The notes: generated by a model not told the origin, from the sequence alone. Positions 16,458 to 25,340 are shown, counted from the first letter of the stretch. The stretch is DNA of 33,845 nt from Fabrea salina (GCA_022984795.1 JALIHJ010000090.1:1-33845); one strand, 5' to 3'. Numbers and translations: made by a program.

Positions 16458-18845
16458 ATGGGCCGCAAAGAAGATTTAAAGTTCTCTTTTGGGAAACTCA
16501 CCAAGCAAGAACTCCTGTTCCTTGGGTGTTACTTAGTGCTGTTTAAAGCTTGCACAGCGCTTTACGAGTACACTTTGCAGGGGGGAGACGTTAAGTTCAT
16601 TAAGGACCACATGGCTTCTTTTGGAGTGTGCTTGGTAGTTTCAGCAGTTGGGACTCTCATGTTGACTGTGCTGCCACTTTTTAGTTTCAAAAAAATAAAC
16701 CCCTTCATCAAAGCACTATCGCTTGGAGTGGGTTGGTTGGTCTTTTTAAACACTGCACTTGCAGACTTAAGTACTACACTGCTCCACCACGGTCAGTATA
16801 ACTTTACGGGGTTTGTTGGGTTTTGGGTAGTTGGTTTCTTTTTAATCTATGTTGCTAAGTTTTTTGGAGCAGCAAGGTCAAAGTTAGGCAACTGCAAGTT
16901 TTGGGGTATTTTTGGTGGAGTTTTGGTGATAAGTTGGTGGTTCTGGGCTGAAAAAAGTGTAGTGGCTCTGAACGAGTGGAACAGGGGCTTGGGAGGAGAC
17001 CACTTGCTTTACTTGTGGAACAAGTGTGACATCATTCTGGAGTCTACTCCTTGGGCTGGAATATTTCCAGACAGAACTTTTAACTTCTACATGGGAAGTG
17101 ACAAGTGTCCTGAAGTCCACAAGTTTTCGCAACTAAATAATGGAGTGCTTTCGTTGAGTTGTTGGAACCAAAAGGCCACTGTTGTCGAGTACCCTGACTT
17201 TCTGAGCCACCACAACGACGAGTTCATTTTGGACGAACTCGGAATTGCAGAGTGGAAAGCCAAAAGCCTTGAAAAAAGGTATACTTTGCCAGGAGTGGGA
17301 AACTTCAACGTCACAGCTAAGTACTTCCAGGTGTTTTGTGGAGACCAAGAAAACTACTACGTGCAAAACTTGAAGGACGAAAACGTAGAACAGAGACTTG
17401 GAAGTTTCAGTAGAAGAAGCACTAAACTTAACTTGCTGGTTTTCCAAATAGACACTTTGTCCAGAGCGCATTTCATGAGGAAAATGCAAGCAACTGTGGA
17501 TACTCTGGAAAGGCTGAACTCAACCTACAGGGTTTTCCAGATGCTAAGAGTCTCTACAGTTGGGTACAACACAGAGCTAAACACAAAAGCTATATACACA
17601 GGGTCCCAAGCACGCAAAGAGCGAAGCGGGGAGCCTATTTGGAAGATTTTCAAGCAACAGGGAAACGCAGTGCTGTACCTCAACGGGTTTTGCGAAGACT
17701 GGAGTTACAGGTTCCTCAAAAAAAGAATGCAGGGAGTCGATGACTTTGTGTTCCAGCCCTGGTGCCACCCTGAGTACACTCCTGTGAACACTACCTTCAG
17801 TAACTTCAACGGAGTTAACTCCATGAGGAGAAGGTGCATCAACGGGGAACACGTTCACGACAGAGTTTTTGGGTACTTAAAGGAGTTCTGGACTAACTAC
17901 CAAGAACAGGGCAAAATGGCCCTTTTGCCTATGCAGGAGGCCCACGAAGCCAGTATGGAAGTTATCAAAACTCTGGACTTGTCTTTTTCTAAGTTACTGG
18001 AGTGGCTAGACCACTCAAAAGAACTTAACAAAACTGTAGTTCTAATCACTTCTGACCACGGGTCGCACATGAGTCTTTACTACACCTTTTCTGGGGCTGG
18101 CAGGGTTGAGCACAAAATGCCCAACTGGGTAGGAGTCTTTCCGAAGTGGTTGGTTGAAAAGTACCCTTTTATCGGAAAAGGACTGCTGCAGAATAAGCAA
18201 AGACTCATCAGTCCCTACGACACTTACTGGACTGTAAGGCACCTAGCAGAACTGCCAGAGTTCGGCGGACCAAGTAGCCACCCTAGGAACTACACAAGCA
18301 TATGGGATTGCTCTGCCAACGAAAAGTACATCAAGGATATTTGGTACTTCAAAGGAAAGCAGTTTTACAACATGGACGGCTGGGAAGGGTTCGATTTGCA
18401 AGTCCCAAATGTGTTTAAGCACATGGAACACTGCATACAGACTTATTCCGAAAAAAGTCCTAAAACAAACCCTATGAAGCATACTTTGAGTCCTGAAAAG
18501 GCTTCTTTCCTGGGCTACAAACAACAGTTCTACATCGGCCTAGAAAACATTCCTCCCTGCACATCCAAGAAGTGCTACGACGTCACGGTTTTTGATTTAA
18601 TAAAGGACATGGACAGTTACTTGTGGTTTTTGGATGCAGCTATGGACCTAGAAATGCTTTCGTGGGCTAAAAAAGACACTCCGAAAAATGTTACTGAAGA
18701 AAAACTACTGGACTCCAAAGCTTGGAGTGAGTACAGGGCACAGACTTCAGGCAGGTACAAGTTTGGGCAGAGTTTATTTAAGTATGTAGAAGACAGGAAC
18801 TGCCTTGAAATAGGTTCTATGGACTGTGCTTGCTACCAAAAGTAA
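16458..18845 (+). CDS. DUF229 membrane hydrolase (alkaline-phosphatase/sulfatase fold)
   Basis: A 795-residue protein. The first 180 residues hold about five hydrophobic helices (for example LFLGCYLVLFKACTALYEY, FVGFWVVGFFLIYVAKFFG). The rest is a DUF229-type catalytic domain of the alkaline phosphatase superfamily: LLVFQIDTLSRAHFMRKM, with the first metal-binding Asp and the active-site Ser/Thr region, and VVLITSDHGSH, with the metal-binding Asp-His pair. It probably faces the ER/Golgi lumen or the outside; several N-x-S/T sites (NSTYR, NTTFS, NYTS) fit that. The natural substrate of DUF229 enzymes is largely unknown; phosphate or sulfate esters are expected. An in-frame GTG lies upstream, but ATG 16458 is the first ATG. 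The gene reads on to GDPD with 31 bp between. Confidence 0.85.
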   Translation: MGRKEDLKFSFGKLTKQELLFLGCYLVLFKACTALYEYTLQGGDVKFIKDHMASFGVCLVVSAVGTLMLTVLPLFSFKKINPFIKALSLGVGWLVFLNTALADLSTTLLHHGQYNFTGFVGFWVVGFFLIYVAKFFGAARSKLGNCKFWGIFGGVLVISWWFWAEKSVVALNEWNRGLGGDHLLYLWNKCDIILESTPWAGIFPDRTFNFYMGSDKCPEVHKFSQLNNGVLSLSCWNQKATVVEYPDFLSHHNDEFILDELGIAEWKAKSLEKRYTLPGVGNFNVTAKYFQVFCGDQENYYVQNLKDENVEQRLGSFSRRSTKLNLLVFQIDTLSRAHFMRKMQATVDTLERLNSTYRVFQMLRVSTVGYNTELNTKAIYTGSQARKERSGEPIWKIFKQQGNAVLYLNGFCEDWSYRFLKKRMQGVDDFVFQPWCHPEYTPVNTTFSNFNGVNSMRRRCINGEHVHDRVFGYLKEFWTNYQEQGKMALLPMQEAHEASMEVIKTLDLSFSKLLEWLDHSKELNKTVVLITSDHGSHMSLYYTFSGAGRVEHKMPNWVGVFPKWLVEKYPFIGKGLLQNKQRLISPYDTYWTVRHLAELPEFGGPSSHPRNYTSIWDCSANEKYIKDIWYFKGKQFYNMDGWEGFDLQVPNVFKHMEHCIQTYSEKSPKTNPMKHTLSPEKASFLGYKQQFYIGLENIPPCTSKKCYDVTVFDLIKDMDSYLWFLDAAMDLEMLSWAKKDTPKNVTEEKLLDSKAWSEYRAQTSGRYKFGQSLFKYVEDRNCLEIGSMDCACYQK

Positions 18846-18876
18846 GGAAACTTTTAATTAATTTCTGATCATTAAT

Positions 18877-19863
18877 ATGTTGTTGGTATTGCTACTGTTT
18901 ACTCAAGGGCTGGCAAAGCGCTCTCCAGCTACTTACTTCTACAAAGAAGACAAGCCCTTGATAATAGCCCACAGGGGAGCTTGTGGGTACATTCCTGAAC
19001 ATACCATGCAAGCTTATCAAGTGGCTGCTTACATGGGAGCTGACTTCATTGAACCTGACTTGGTGCCTACTAAAGACGGTTACTTACTTATAAACCACGA
19101 CGCGAACCTAAACGACACTTCAAACGTTTCTGAACTGCCTGAGTTCCAGCACCTAAAAACTACCCTGACGTACTCTACCTTTGCGGGAAAGGTTACTGAA
19201 ACAGGGTGGTTTGCGCAGAACTTCACCTTAGAACAAGTCAAAAAACTAGATGCCAAGCAAAGAATACCTAAAAGGCCTCAGAGTTTGAACGTTTTCAAAA
19301 AGATCACTATTGAAGAAGCTTTGGACTGGGTAATAACTGAAAACCAAAAAAGAACGGCAATCAACAAGCCTCTTTTGGGGGCTTACATTGAACTTAAGAA
19401 CCCAGAGTACTTTAATTCAGCTGGGTTTCCAGTTGAAGACATGCTTTTGAAAGTCCTTAAACAAAAAGGAATATCAGACATCAAAGGTGCCAGTGCAAAG
19501 TGCCCAGTTGTTCTTCAGTGCTTTGAACTGCAGAGCCTCAAGTACTTATCTACGCAGACTGACTTGCCTTTGACTTTCCTTATGAAGAGTGTTCTTAACT
19601 ACGACATCAACGAGTACAAAGACGCTGTAAATGCTTTAGGTCCTAACTTCGGGTTTATTTTTGGCGAAAACGGAGCTTCAAGTGGATTTGTAGAAGAAGC
19701 CCACGAGTTGGAGTTGGCAGTGCACCCCTGGGTAGTCAGGGATGACTTCATTAACTCTGAAGCCGAAGTGGAAAGCTACTACATGAAACTTAACTACGAA
19801 CAACTTGACGGTGTTTTCACTGAGTTTCCGGACTCTGCTTACCACTTCTTTAACCTTTACTAA
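18877..19863 (+). CDS. Secreted glycerophosphodiester phosphodiesterase (GDPD/GlpQ-like)
   Basis: A 328-residue enzyme with a short signal peptide (MLLVLLLFTQGLA). Catalytic signatures of the family are present: AHRGACGYIPEHT (His32, Arg33), FIEPDLVPTKDG (Glu59, Asp61, metal ligands), NHDANLNDTS (His74), and IELKNP further on (Glu in the third ligand cluster). The enzyme hydrolyses glycerophosphodiesters such as glycerophosphocholine to glycerol-3-phosphate and an alcohol. Length and architecture fit the periplasmic/secreted GlpQ-type forms, including the W(F)..N(FT)LEQVK segment. It follows the DUF229 gene on the same strand. Both are predicted secretory-pathway ester hydrolases, which may be coincidence. 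It converges with CEP20 with 14 bp between stops. Confidence 0.9.
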   Translation: MLLVLLLFTQGLAKRSPATYFYKEDKPLIIAHRGACGYIPEHTMQAYQVAAYMGADFIEPDLVPTKDGYLLINHDANLNDTSNVSELPEFQHLKTTLTYSTFAGKVTETGWFAQNFTLEQVKKLDAKQRIPKRPQSLNVFKKITIEEALDWVITENQKRTAINKPLLGAYIELKNPEYFNSAGFPVEDMLLKVLKQKGISDIKGASAKCPVVLQCFELQSLKYLSTQTDLPLTFLMKSVLNYDINEYKDAVNALGPNFGFIFGENGASSGFVEEAHELELAVHPWVVRDDFINSEAEVESYYMKLNYEQLDGVFTEFPDSAYHFFNLY

Positions 19864-19877
19864 GAATAACACTAAAC

Positions 19878-20285
19878 TTAACTTGGAGGTTTAAAAATTT
19901 GAAAGTTGGACTGCGGTTGGGTTTCTTGGGCGTTGGGTCTTAACCCCCTTACAAGTCCGTAAAGCAAAGGAACAGAGCGGGACTTAAAGTCCTCTGCTAC
20001 TCTGAGTTCCCTTGCTAAGTAAGCCCTGTCAAAAGGAGGTTCTGAGGGCTGTCCCGTTTCTGCAAGTAGCACTGAAGCTGCGTGGTGGTAGTTGTTGTAG
20101 GAAAGGTACTCTCTAATTAACTCGTTTATAATTAAGTTTTCATCTGTGAGTTTTGGTCTGGCAACTTCTTGATCGTCTAAAGCTGAAAATATTTCTGACC
20201 TGATCTTTGCTTTGATTTCAGATAAAACTCCTCTTGAGTCCAGTGTTTCTTTTAGCGCGTTTTTCAAATCCTCTAAACTGGCCAT
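19878..20285 (-). CDS. CEP20: CEP20/FOR20, LisH basal-body protein
   Basis: A 135-residue protein closely matching human FOPNL/FOR20: LKNALKETLDSRGVLSEIKA (human LKAVLKDTLEKKGVLGHLKA), IRSEIFSALDD (human IRAEVFNALDD), then ENLIINELIREYL, and ASVLLAETGQP (human ASVLIAESGQP). The LisH dimerisation motif lies around residues 48-80. In Paramecium and human cells FOR20 is needed for basal-body docking at the membrane and for cilium formation. It is related to FOP, a CEP19 partner. ATG 20283-20285, stop TAA. It is followed downstream by the DUF229/GDPD pair in the opposite direction and preceded by the RING gene 29 bp away on the same strand. Confidence 0.95.
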   Translation of the reverse strand: MASLEDLKNALKETLDSRGVLSEIKAKIRSEIFSALDDQEVARPKLTDENLIINELIREYLSYNNYHHAASVLLAETGQPSEPPFDRAYLARELRVAEDFKSRSVPLLYGLVRGLRPNAQETQPQSNFQIFKPPS

Positions 20286-20314
20286 TTAATTATACCAAAA
20301 GTCTTATTTATGGT

Positions 20315-20836
20315 TCAAACTACGTTTGAAGCGTCCAAAGTAGCCTTGCATATAGGACAACTTGCTTTTTGGGTGAGCCACTCATCCACGCAAGAACTAT
20401 GAAAGGTATGGGAACAGGGCATCACAGTGATTTGCTCGCCCTTTTCCACATCTTGTATACAAATGCAGCAACTCCCTGGGTCCGAAGCTTCCAAATGGGG
20501 AAGTCTACTTATTTCTTGTGAAGTAGCGCCTTGGGAGTTGTCTTCAGCTAAATTGAGGAAATCGTCTAAGTTACTGAACTGGCTTGCGTACTGGAAAGCT
20601 ATCATCTGGATATAGTTGTTATCGAATTCAGTTGAGTTCTCTCGGGAAAGAAACACCAACCTAGCGGTAGAAAGCAAAAAGGCCGAAAAGAGCCAAGCCC
20701 AAATCATGGTGTCTGGACTCAACACAGAAGCATAAACAAGTAGAAGGTACAGTAGTGAACTTAGCATGTAAGTTGTTACGAAGTGCCTAACACTCAAGAA
20801 GAAGCATCCCCTTCTGATTACCTCTGTTAATTTCAT
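20315..20836 (-). CDS. Membrane RING-H2 ubiquitin ligase
   Basis: A 173-residue protein with two N-terminal hydrophobic helices (about 20-38 and 42-62) and a C-terminal RING-H2 finger: Cys123, Cys126, Cys141, His143, His146, Cys149, Cys160, Cys163, with the E2-contacting Ile125 and Trp153. This spacing fits an active E3 of the membrane-anchored RNF/ATL type. The substrate is unknown. It ends in TGA, which supports TGA as a stop. The ATG at 20834-20836 is the first in the frame. Upstream lies a 53-bp AT-rich gap before a short plus-strand ORF. Confidence 0.88.
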   Translation of the reverse strand: MKLTEVIRRGCFFLSVRHFVTTYMLSSLLYLLLVYASVLSPDTMIWAWLFSAFLLSTARLVFLSRENSTEFDNNYIQMIAFQYASQFSNLDDFLNLAEDNSQGATSQEISRLPHLEASDPGSCCICIQDVEKGEQITVMPCSHTFHSSCVDEWLTQKASCPICKATLDASNVV

Positions 20837-20889
20837 TATTCCACAGAATTAGGCAATAATGGTTTAGATTTAACTTACAGTTTTAAATT

Positions 20890-21153
20890 ATGGGAGAACT
20901 TCTTAGTATTCCTAGTTTTGGGGAATTAATTGTGCAACCTGTTGAAGAAATTTTTCTAGAAAAATGTGTGAAGGCTAGGCTCGTAAGTAATGATTTAATA
21001 AATTACTATTCCCGCGAACTCGTAAAGAGAATAGAAACAGCTTTAGCAGTGAAGTTAACTTTGGTTTTGAACATGCACACCTGGACAAAACAAGCGTTTT
21101 TGAAGTTGGCTGTTCGGTCTTCAGAAAACTCCTTGAAGTCGCTAAGGGAGTAG
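20890..21153 (+). CDS. Short ORF of uncertain reality, antisense to a membrane-protein gene
   Basis: An 87-codon ATG frame beginning MGELLSIPSFGELIVQPVEE. The first 38 residues are in sequence not used by another gene; the remainder is antisense to the 3' end of the membrane protein gene (21006-21779). The early part looks helical and protein-like, and the start has the short AT-rich leader typical here. It could be a real small gene, a remnant, or chance. I do not recognise a family; a dynein light-chain (Tctex) resemblance was considered and not upheld. Confidence 0.3.
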   Translation: MGELLSIPSFGELIVQPVEEIFLEKCVKARLVSNDLINYYSRELVKRIETALAVKLTLVLNMHTWTKQAFLKLAVRSSENSLKSLRE

Positions 21154-21779
21154 CATGAGTATAGTATAGCCCAAATTATGGGGAAAAGGCTCAGTATTGA
21201 CTGGCTTGGACGGTCAACTACTAAAAAGCACAGAAAGCACCCTAAGAACACACTCAGCATCAACTGCCTGCCCTTTCCAACTTCAAATTCCTCAGGAACT
21301 AGTGCTTTGTACAGAGTCACTCCTAAAAACCCAGTACTCAGCACTGCACAAAACCGCATGGCTGTTCCAAAAAGGAAAAAACTTCCCAAAAAAGCTATTA
21401 AAACTAACTCGCAAAGCGCAAGTCCCACCCAAACCACAAAAGCCTTTTCTTCAAAGAACCTCTCCAACCTTCCAAACAAAAAGTAAAAAGCACAAATTGC
21501 TAACAGTGCAACTATGAACCCCCAAAACAAAACAAAAGTAAGCAAGGAACTTAAGGGCACCAGAATAACAGGAACGCCTAACACTAAAAGACTAAGCAGG
21601 TACTGCAAGGCCTGCATTCCTAAAGCTAAACTCAGCAAACTCCCCTCAAAAGGTAACTGGGTCCCCAAGAACCTGTTGTTGATTCTTTCAAGCTCCGGAA
21701 GAACTCTCTCCTGGAGTTGGTTCAAAAGTGGTTGTTGAAGGTCTTCGTTATAACCGGTATTTTCGGGTTCATTTAGCAT
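21006..21779 (-). CDS. Multi-pass membrane protein of unknown family
   Basis: A 257-residue protein. The N-terminal 45 residues are hydrophilic (MLNEPENTGYNEDLQQPLLN, LPELERINNRF). About six hydrophobic segments follow, including LQYLLSLLVLGVPVILVPLS, FVLFWGFIVALLAICAFYFL, VWVGLALCELVLIAFLGSFF, LSVFLGCFLCFLVV and ILSLFPIIWAILYSCYS. A soluble tail of about 45 residues ends it. Topology resembles small Golgi/ER membrane proteins (Yip1 or Bax-inhibitor size class), but no signature residues are visible. The last 148 bp overlap the plus-strand short ORF. It ends at TAG (21006-21008). Start ATG 21777-21779, 91 bp from the divergent histidine kinase. Confidence 0.75.
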   Translation of the reverse strand: MLNEPENTGYNEDLQQPLLNQLQERVLPELERINNRFLGTQLPFEGSLLSLALGMQALQYLLSLLVLGVPVILVPLSSLLTFVLFWGFIVALLAICAFYFLFGRLERFFEEKAFVVWVGLALCELVLIAFLGSFFLFGTAMRFCAVLSTGFLGVTLYKALVPEEFEVGKGRQLMLSVFLGCFLCFLVVDRPSQSILSLFPIIWAILYSCYSLSDFKEFSEDRTANFKNACFVQVCMFKTKVNFTAKAVSILFTSSRE

Positions 21780-21870
21780 TGTATTATATTCTTGTTATAA
21801 TAGAATTAATAATTGCGTGATCTAAGTTACACAACACTGGTTAGTTTGAATTGATAATATTTGAGCTGAA

Positions 21871-24366
21871 ATGGTAAATACTCAGAAAAAGTCCTGGCTT
21901 AAATACGCTTACCCCAAATTTGAGAGGAACAGAGTGCAGTCCCAAGTACTTGAGTACAGAGTAGGGCTGATTATTTTGCTGTGCTTGATTTGCTTTTTCT
22001 GCGCATTTTTTTACACCTTCCATCATTCGTTCCCGAAGAATCTTCTGGACTTGGCTTTAGCAGTGTACTTTTTGGTGATTCCAGTGCTTATGAAGAGGTA
22101 CGGTAACTGGAAGTTATTTGGGAACTTAGTTTGCATAGGTTGGTTAGTTGACAACTTGTTGGTGGCAACAGAATCTCCGTCAGAAGCATTGGCCCTGTCT
22201 TTCTTCCAGTCGCTGATTCCTAGTTACTTGCTGTTGGCTTCTGAACAGTACTTGTTTGCAGGGTGCTTTGCAAGTTTTGTGTTTTTCTTTGCCCTTCCTT
22301 ACGAATATGACCTCTTAAATGGCACTTTGGACTACAAAACAGAAGAAGAACTAAGGGAATACATAGGCAATGTAGTGGACAGTGCCCAGGTTCTGAACAG
22401 AGGCCACTTGATTGCTACCTTTTTCATGACTCTTTGGTTAACTATGTGCAACAAACAAGACAACAAGTTCATGCAGGGCCTTTTGGAAGAAGCTGAAAAC
22501 GCCAGAAAAGCTACTGAAACCTTTTTTGCTGCTTTTTCGCACGAGTTCAGGAACCCTTTGAATGCTTTGTTGGGGAGTTTGGACTTGATTAGTGAAGAAC
22601 AAAGTGAAAAAGGAACTAGCAAAAACCTAATCAGGACTGCACTGGACTGCGGAGAGATGCTTTACACCCTCATAAACAACGTACTTGACGTTTCTAAGAT
22701 CCAACAAGGAATGTTCACTGCCAACACCAACCCCCACGAAATAAGACTCATTCTGCACAAAATTCTAAGCATCCTCAAAAACCAAACTCTGAACAAAGGA
22801 CTCAAACTCGAACTCAACATCAGCAAAGAAACTCCCATAAAGCTGTTGTTCGACGGAACCAGACTCATGCAGATTATAATGAACCTTGTGAGCAACGCCA
22901 TTAAGTTCACAGAAGAAGGCCACATAAAAATAACTGCAACCTGGGAAATAGACCACTCAACTATTCCCGAGGGCCAGAACTACCACGTTCCTATACTTGA
23001 GTACTCTTCAAGTGCTTACGGAGCTAACTTTATATGCATTGCTCCTTCAAGTGGAGAAATCCCTGAGCAAGAGTCAGAGACAGAAAACGAAACTTACACC
23101 CAAGAACTTACAGAACTCAAAGGCGAAATAGACCTTAACCCAGTTAACTACCAAAAAACAGTTGCTTGTCAAACCAAAGACAGTTGCCTTGAGTCTAACA
23201 AAATAGAAGTCCCCGTTCTCCAGGACACAAATTCCTGCTCCAGTGTCCAGGGAGAACAAGTGTTGTGTGAGTACCACCACGAAAAAAGGGGAGTCCTTAA
23301 AGTGTCGGTGGAAGACACTGGAATTGGAATTTGCGAAGAAAAACTCAAAAAGCTTTTTGCGCCATACCAACAAGCTGACGAAAAGATCAGCAAGAACTAC
23401 GGAGGCACAGGTTTGGGTTTGTTTATTTCAAAAACAATTGCTGAGTTCTACGGCGGCAAAATAGAAGTGAAGAGTAGTTTAGGAGAAGGTAGTACTTTCA
23501 CGTTGAGTATACCTTGTGAAGTTTACTTTGAAGACTCAGACTCACCGCCTGACTGCAGAAGAAGGGAAATGGTTGGAGTGAGGACACTGCTTTTGGACAA
23601 AAACTCAAGAACAGGAAGAGCTAACTCAGAAACCCTGTCGAGTCTGAACATAAACCACGTGCTGTTGCACTCAGTAGAAGAAGCACTTAAAATATTTTCT
23701 AGAAACGGGTTTTTTGAGTTCCAGATAATTCTGGTGGGACTGAATTTGGAAGGCTACAACGGAGTGAGTTTGGTGAGCAAACTCAGAGAAATCGAGAAAA
23801 CTAAAGGCGTTAAACAACACACCCCTATTTTCCTGATGGTCAACGAAAACTTCAAAGAAAGAGGTGCAGCAGTTCCCTGTGAAGCCAGTGGGTACCTCAA
23901 CTACCCTCTGCGGAAAAAAGAAGTTTCTAGAATCATCCAAGGCTTCTCCCAGAAGTCCAGAACCAACCAAGACAAAAAGAAGGTCCTTATTGTTGACGAC
24001 GACAGGTTCATCACTGAAATCCTCAAAAAGTTCCTTGAAAAGGAATACATCGAAACTGTTTGCATCAACAACGGAAAAGAAGTGCTGGAAAACTACCCCC
24101 AACTCCAACAAGATTCAGGAGTAGTTATTCTAGACGCCAACCTTTATGACATCACCGGCTACGAGGTTGCTAAGTGGATCAGAGACTACGAGAAACAACA
24201 TAAACTCAGTGAAGTCCCTATCATCTGCAGTTCTGGAAACAACGGAAAAGAACACGAGGAAAAGTGCTACAACTCAGGCATTTCCTTCATCTGTAAGCTC
24301 TATTTAGTGCCCAAGCCAGTCAAGCGCGAGAACTTCCTCAACATAATCAAGGCTTACCTAATGTAA
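21871..24366 (+). CDS. Hybrid histidine kinase with pseudo-receiver and receiver domains
   Basis: About 826 residues after splicing. Four to six N-terminal membrane helices (about 32-190) are followed by a dimerisation/phosphoacceptor helix with FSHEFRNPLN (His224), then a HATPase domain: N box IMNLVSNAIKFT (about 337-347), G1 DTGIG (482-486), and G2 GGTGLGL (511-517). Between the N and G1 boxes is an unusual insert of about 110 residues, rich in Glu, Thr and Cys. Two receiver-like regions follow. The first (about 568-692) lacks the phosphoacceptor: ILVGLNLEG has Gly623 where Asp is expected. The second (about 703-826) is intact, with VDDD, Asp755 in VILDANLYD, and the KPV lysine. Phosphate would pass from His224 to Asp755. 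An intron at 24293-24307 interrupts the last helix region. Confidence 0.9.
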   Translation: MVNTQKKSWLKYAYPKFERNRVQSQVLEYRVGLIILLCLICFFCAFFYTFHHSFPKNLLDLALAVYFLVIPVLMKRYGNWKLFGNLVCIGWLVDNLLVATESPSEALALSFFQSLIPSYLLLASEQYLFAGCFASFVFFFALPYEYDLLNGTLDYKTEEELREYIGNVVDSAQVLNRGHLIATFFMTLWLTMCNKQDNKFMQGLLEEAENARKATETFFAAFSHEFRNPLNALLGSLDLISEEQSEKGTSKNLIRTALDCGEMLYTLINNVLDVSKIQQGMFTANTNPHEIRLILHKILSILKNQTLNKGLKLELNISKETPIKLLFDGTRLMQIIMNLVSNAIKFTEEGHIKITATWEIDHSTIPEGQNYHVPILEYSSSAYGANFICIAPSSGEIPEQESETENETYTQELTELKGEIDLNPVNYQKTVACQTKDSCLESNKIEVPVLQDTNSCSSVQGEQVLCEYHHEKRGVLKVSVEDTGIGICEEKLKKLFAPYQQADEKISKNYGGTGLGLFISKTIAEFYGGKIEVKSSLGEGSTFTLSIPCEVYFEDSDSPPDCRRREMVGVRTLLLDKNSRTGRANSETLSSLNINHVLLHSVEEALKIFSRNGFFEFQIILVGLNLEGYNGVSLVSKLREIEKTKGVKQHTPIFLMVNENFKERGAAVPCEASGYLNYPLRKKEVSRIIQGFSQKSRTNQDKKKVLIVDDDRFITEILKKFLEKEYIETVCINNGKEVLENYPQLQQDSGVVILDANLYDITGYEVAKWIRDYEKQHKLSEVPIICSSGNNGKEHEEKCYNSGISFICKLYLVPKPVKRENFLNIIKAYLM
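24293..24307 (+). other. 15-nt frame-neutral intron (histidine kinase)
   Basis: gtaagctctatttag matches the consensus, has A at position 10, and contains no stop in frame, so it hides inside the ORF. Removing it turns FICKLYLVPKPV into FILPKPV, the normal receiver-domain spacing before the conserved Lys-Pro. Confidence 0.85.
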
Positions 24367-24401
24367 ATTATTTAAACTGCCTAAAATGGCGAATAAACGA
24401 T

Positions 24402-25340
24402 ATGTCTTCTAAAAAAAGTAGCTTAACCCTAAAACCCTGTTTGCCGCAAGACAAAAACACCAGTCCTCCCAAACTAGGCTCTGACTTTGCGACTTTGTTG
24501 CTCGAAAAAGAACTAGAAATCGACAACAACCCCAGTCCCCAACTGATCAACGAGTGTGTGGAACTTTACACTCAGGCCATTGAGTTCTACGAGTACAAAA
24601 AGGACTCTAAGTACTTGGACTTCCAAGAAAGAATGCACAAAATGCTAGTTAAACCCCACATTCTAGCTGCTATGTCAGGCACAAAAAGAACTACTCACTC
24701 TGCTTCGCCTACAATCCACAGCACCGACAGACTCAAAACTCGGAAGTTAGAAACAGAAAGGTCCAAAAAAGCACTTGAAGTGGAGTTCTCGAGGTCCTCT
24801 CCAGAGCTCCAAACTAACAAGAACTCAGTGCGGATGCTCAAAAGACACAAAGCCAGAACTGACGAAGTAGTTAACAGAACTAAAAATGACTTTTCTTCCC
24901 AAGACTCAGCTCTCCAGAAAAGACTGGAAGGCCGCAAAGCTAAAAACCTCAGCAAAACCATTGCTTTGGAGAGTGCCCCAGACATTTCTATGGACAGAAG
25001 CCAACTCTTCGAGTGCAACTTGTCCGACATTGGCGAAGAGTCTCCTCCGCAACTTAGTTTTTCCCAGTTCGACATGATTCCAGAAAGCAACTTAGAAACC
25101 TTTGAAAAGGACTTAGAAGAAATCATGGAGCAGTCCTTTGAAGAAAGGAGCAAAAAGGTCACAGAAATCAAGGTTAACTACGAAACCCAGTTCAAAGACC
25201 TTGAGTCCCAGGGAGAGTTCGGCAAAATGATAATTGACCAAATGAAGCAACAGATGCAGCAAGAGATCGACAAGTTGTCTCAAGATCTTGACCAAAAAAG
25301 AAAACAACAAATAAGGCTCCTCAAGGAGCAATACAAATAA
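24402..25340 (+). CDS. Coiled-coil protein with conserved-looking N-terminal helical segment
   Basis: A 312-residue protein. An N-terminal segment (residues about 25-90: LINECVELYTQAIEFYEYKK, ERMHKMLVKPHILAAM) looks like a folded helical module; I have a vague memory of similar modules in ciliate proteins but no named family. The middle is basic and serine-rich, then acidic. The last 90 residues are a coiled coil rich in Gln, Lys and Glu (MKQQMQQEIDKLSQDLDQKR). A structural or scaffold role is a guess. The gene lies 35 bp after the histidine kinase on the same strand and converges with a kinase gene with 6 bp between stops. Confidence 0.7.
   Translation: MSSKKSSLTLKPCLPQDKNTSPPKLGSDFATLLLEKELEIDNNPSPQLINECVELYTQAIEFYEYKKDSKYLDFQERMHKMLVKPHILAAMSGTKRTTHSASPTIHSTDRLKTRKLETERSKKALEVEFSRSSPELQTNKNSVRMLKRHKARTDEVVNRTKNDFSSQDSALQKRLEGRKAKNLSKTIALESAPDISMDRSQLFECNLSDIGEESPPQLSFSQFDMIPESNLETFEKDLEEIMEQSFEERSKKVTEIKVNYETQFKDLESQGEFGKMIIDQMKQQMQQEIDKLSQDLDQKRKQQIRLLKEQYK

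Noticed and set aside
20890-21153. Tctex-type dynein light chain
   Set aside because: Only the spacing of a few residues fits; the conserved K/RY-K-xVV core is missing.
23468-23483. 16-nt gtgaagagtagtttag as an intron in the histidine kinase
   Set aside because: It encodes part of the conserved G-rich segment IEVKSSLGEGSTF and must be coding. It shows that GT-AG alone is not enough.
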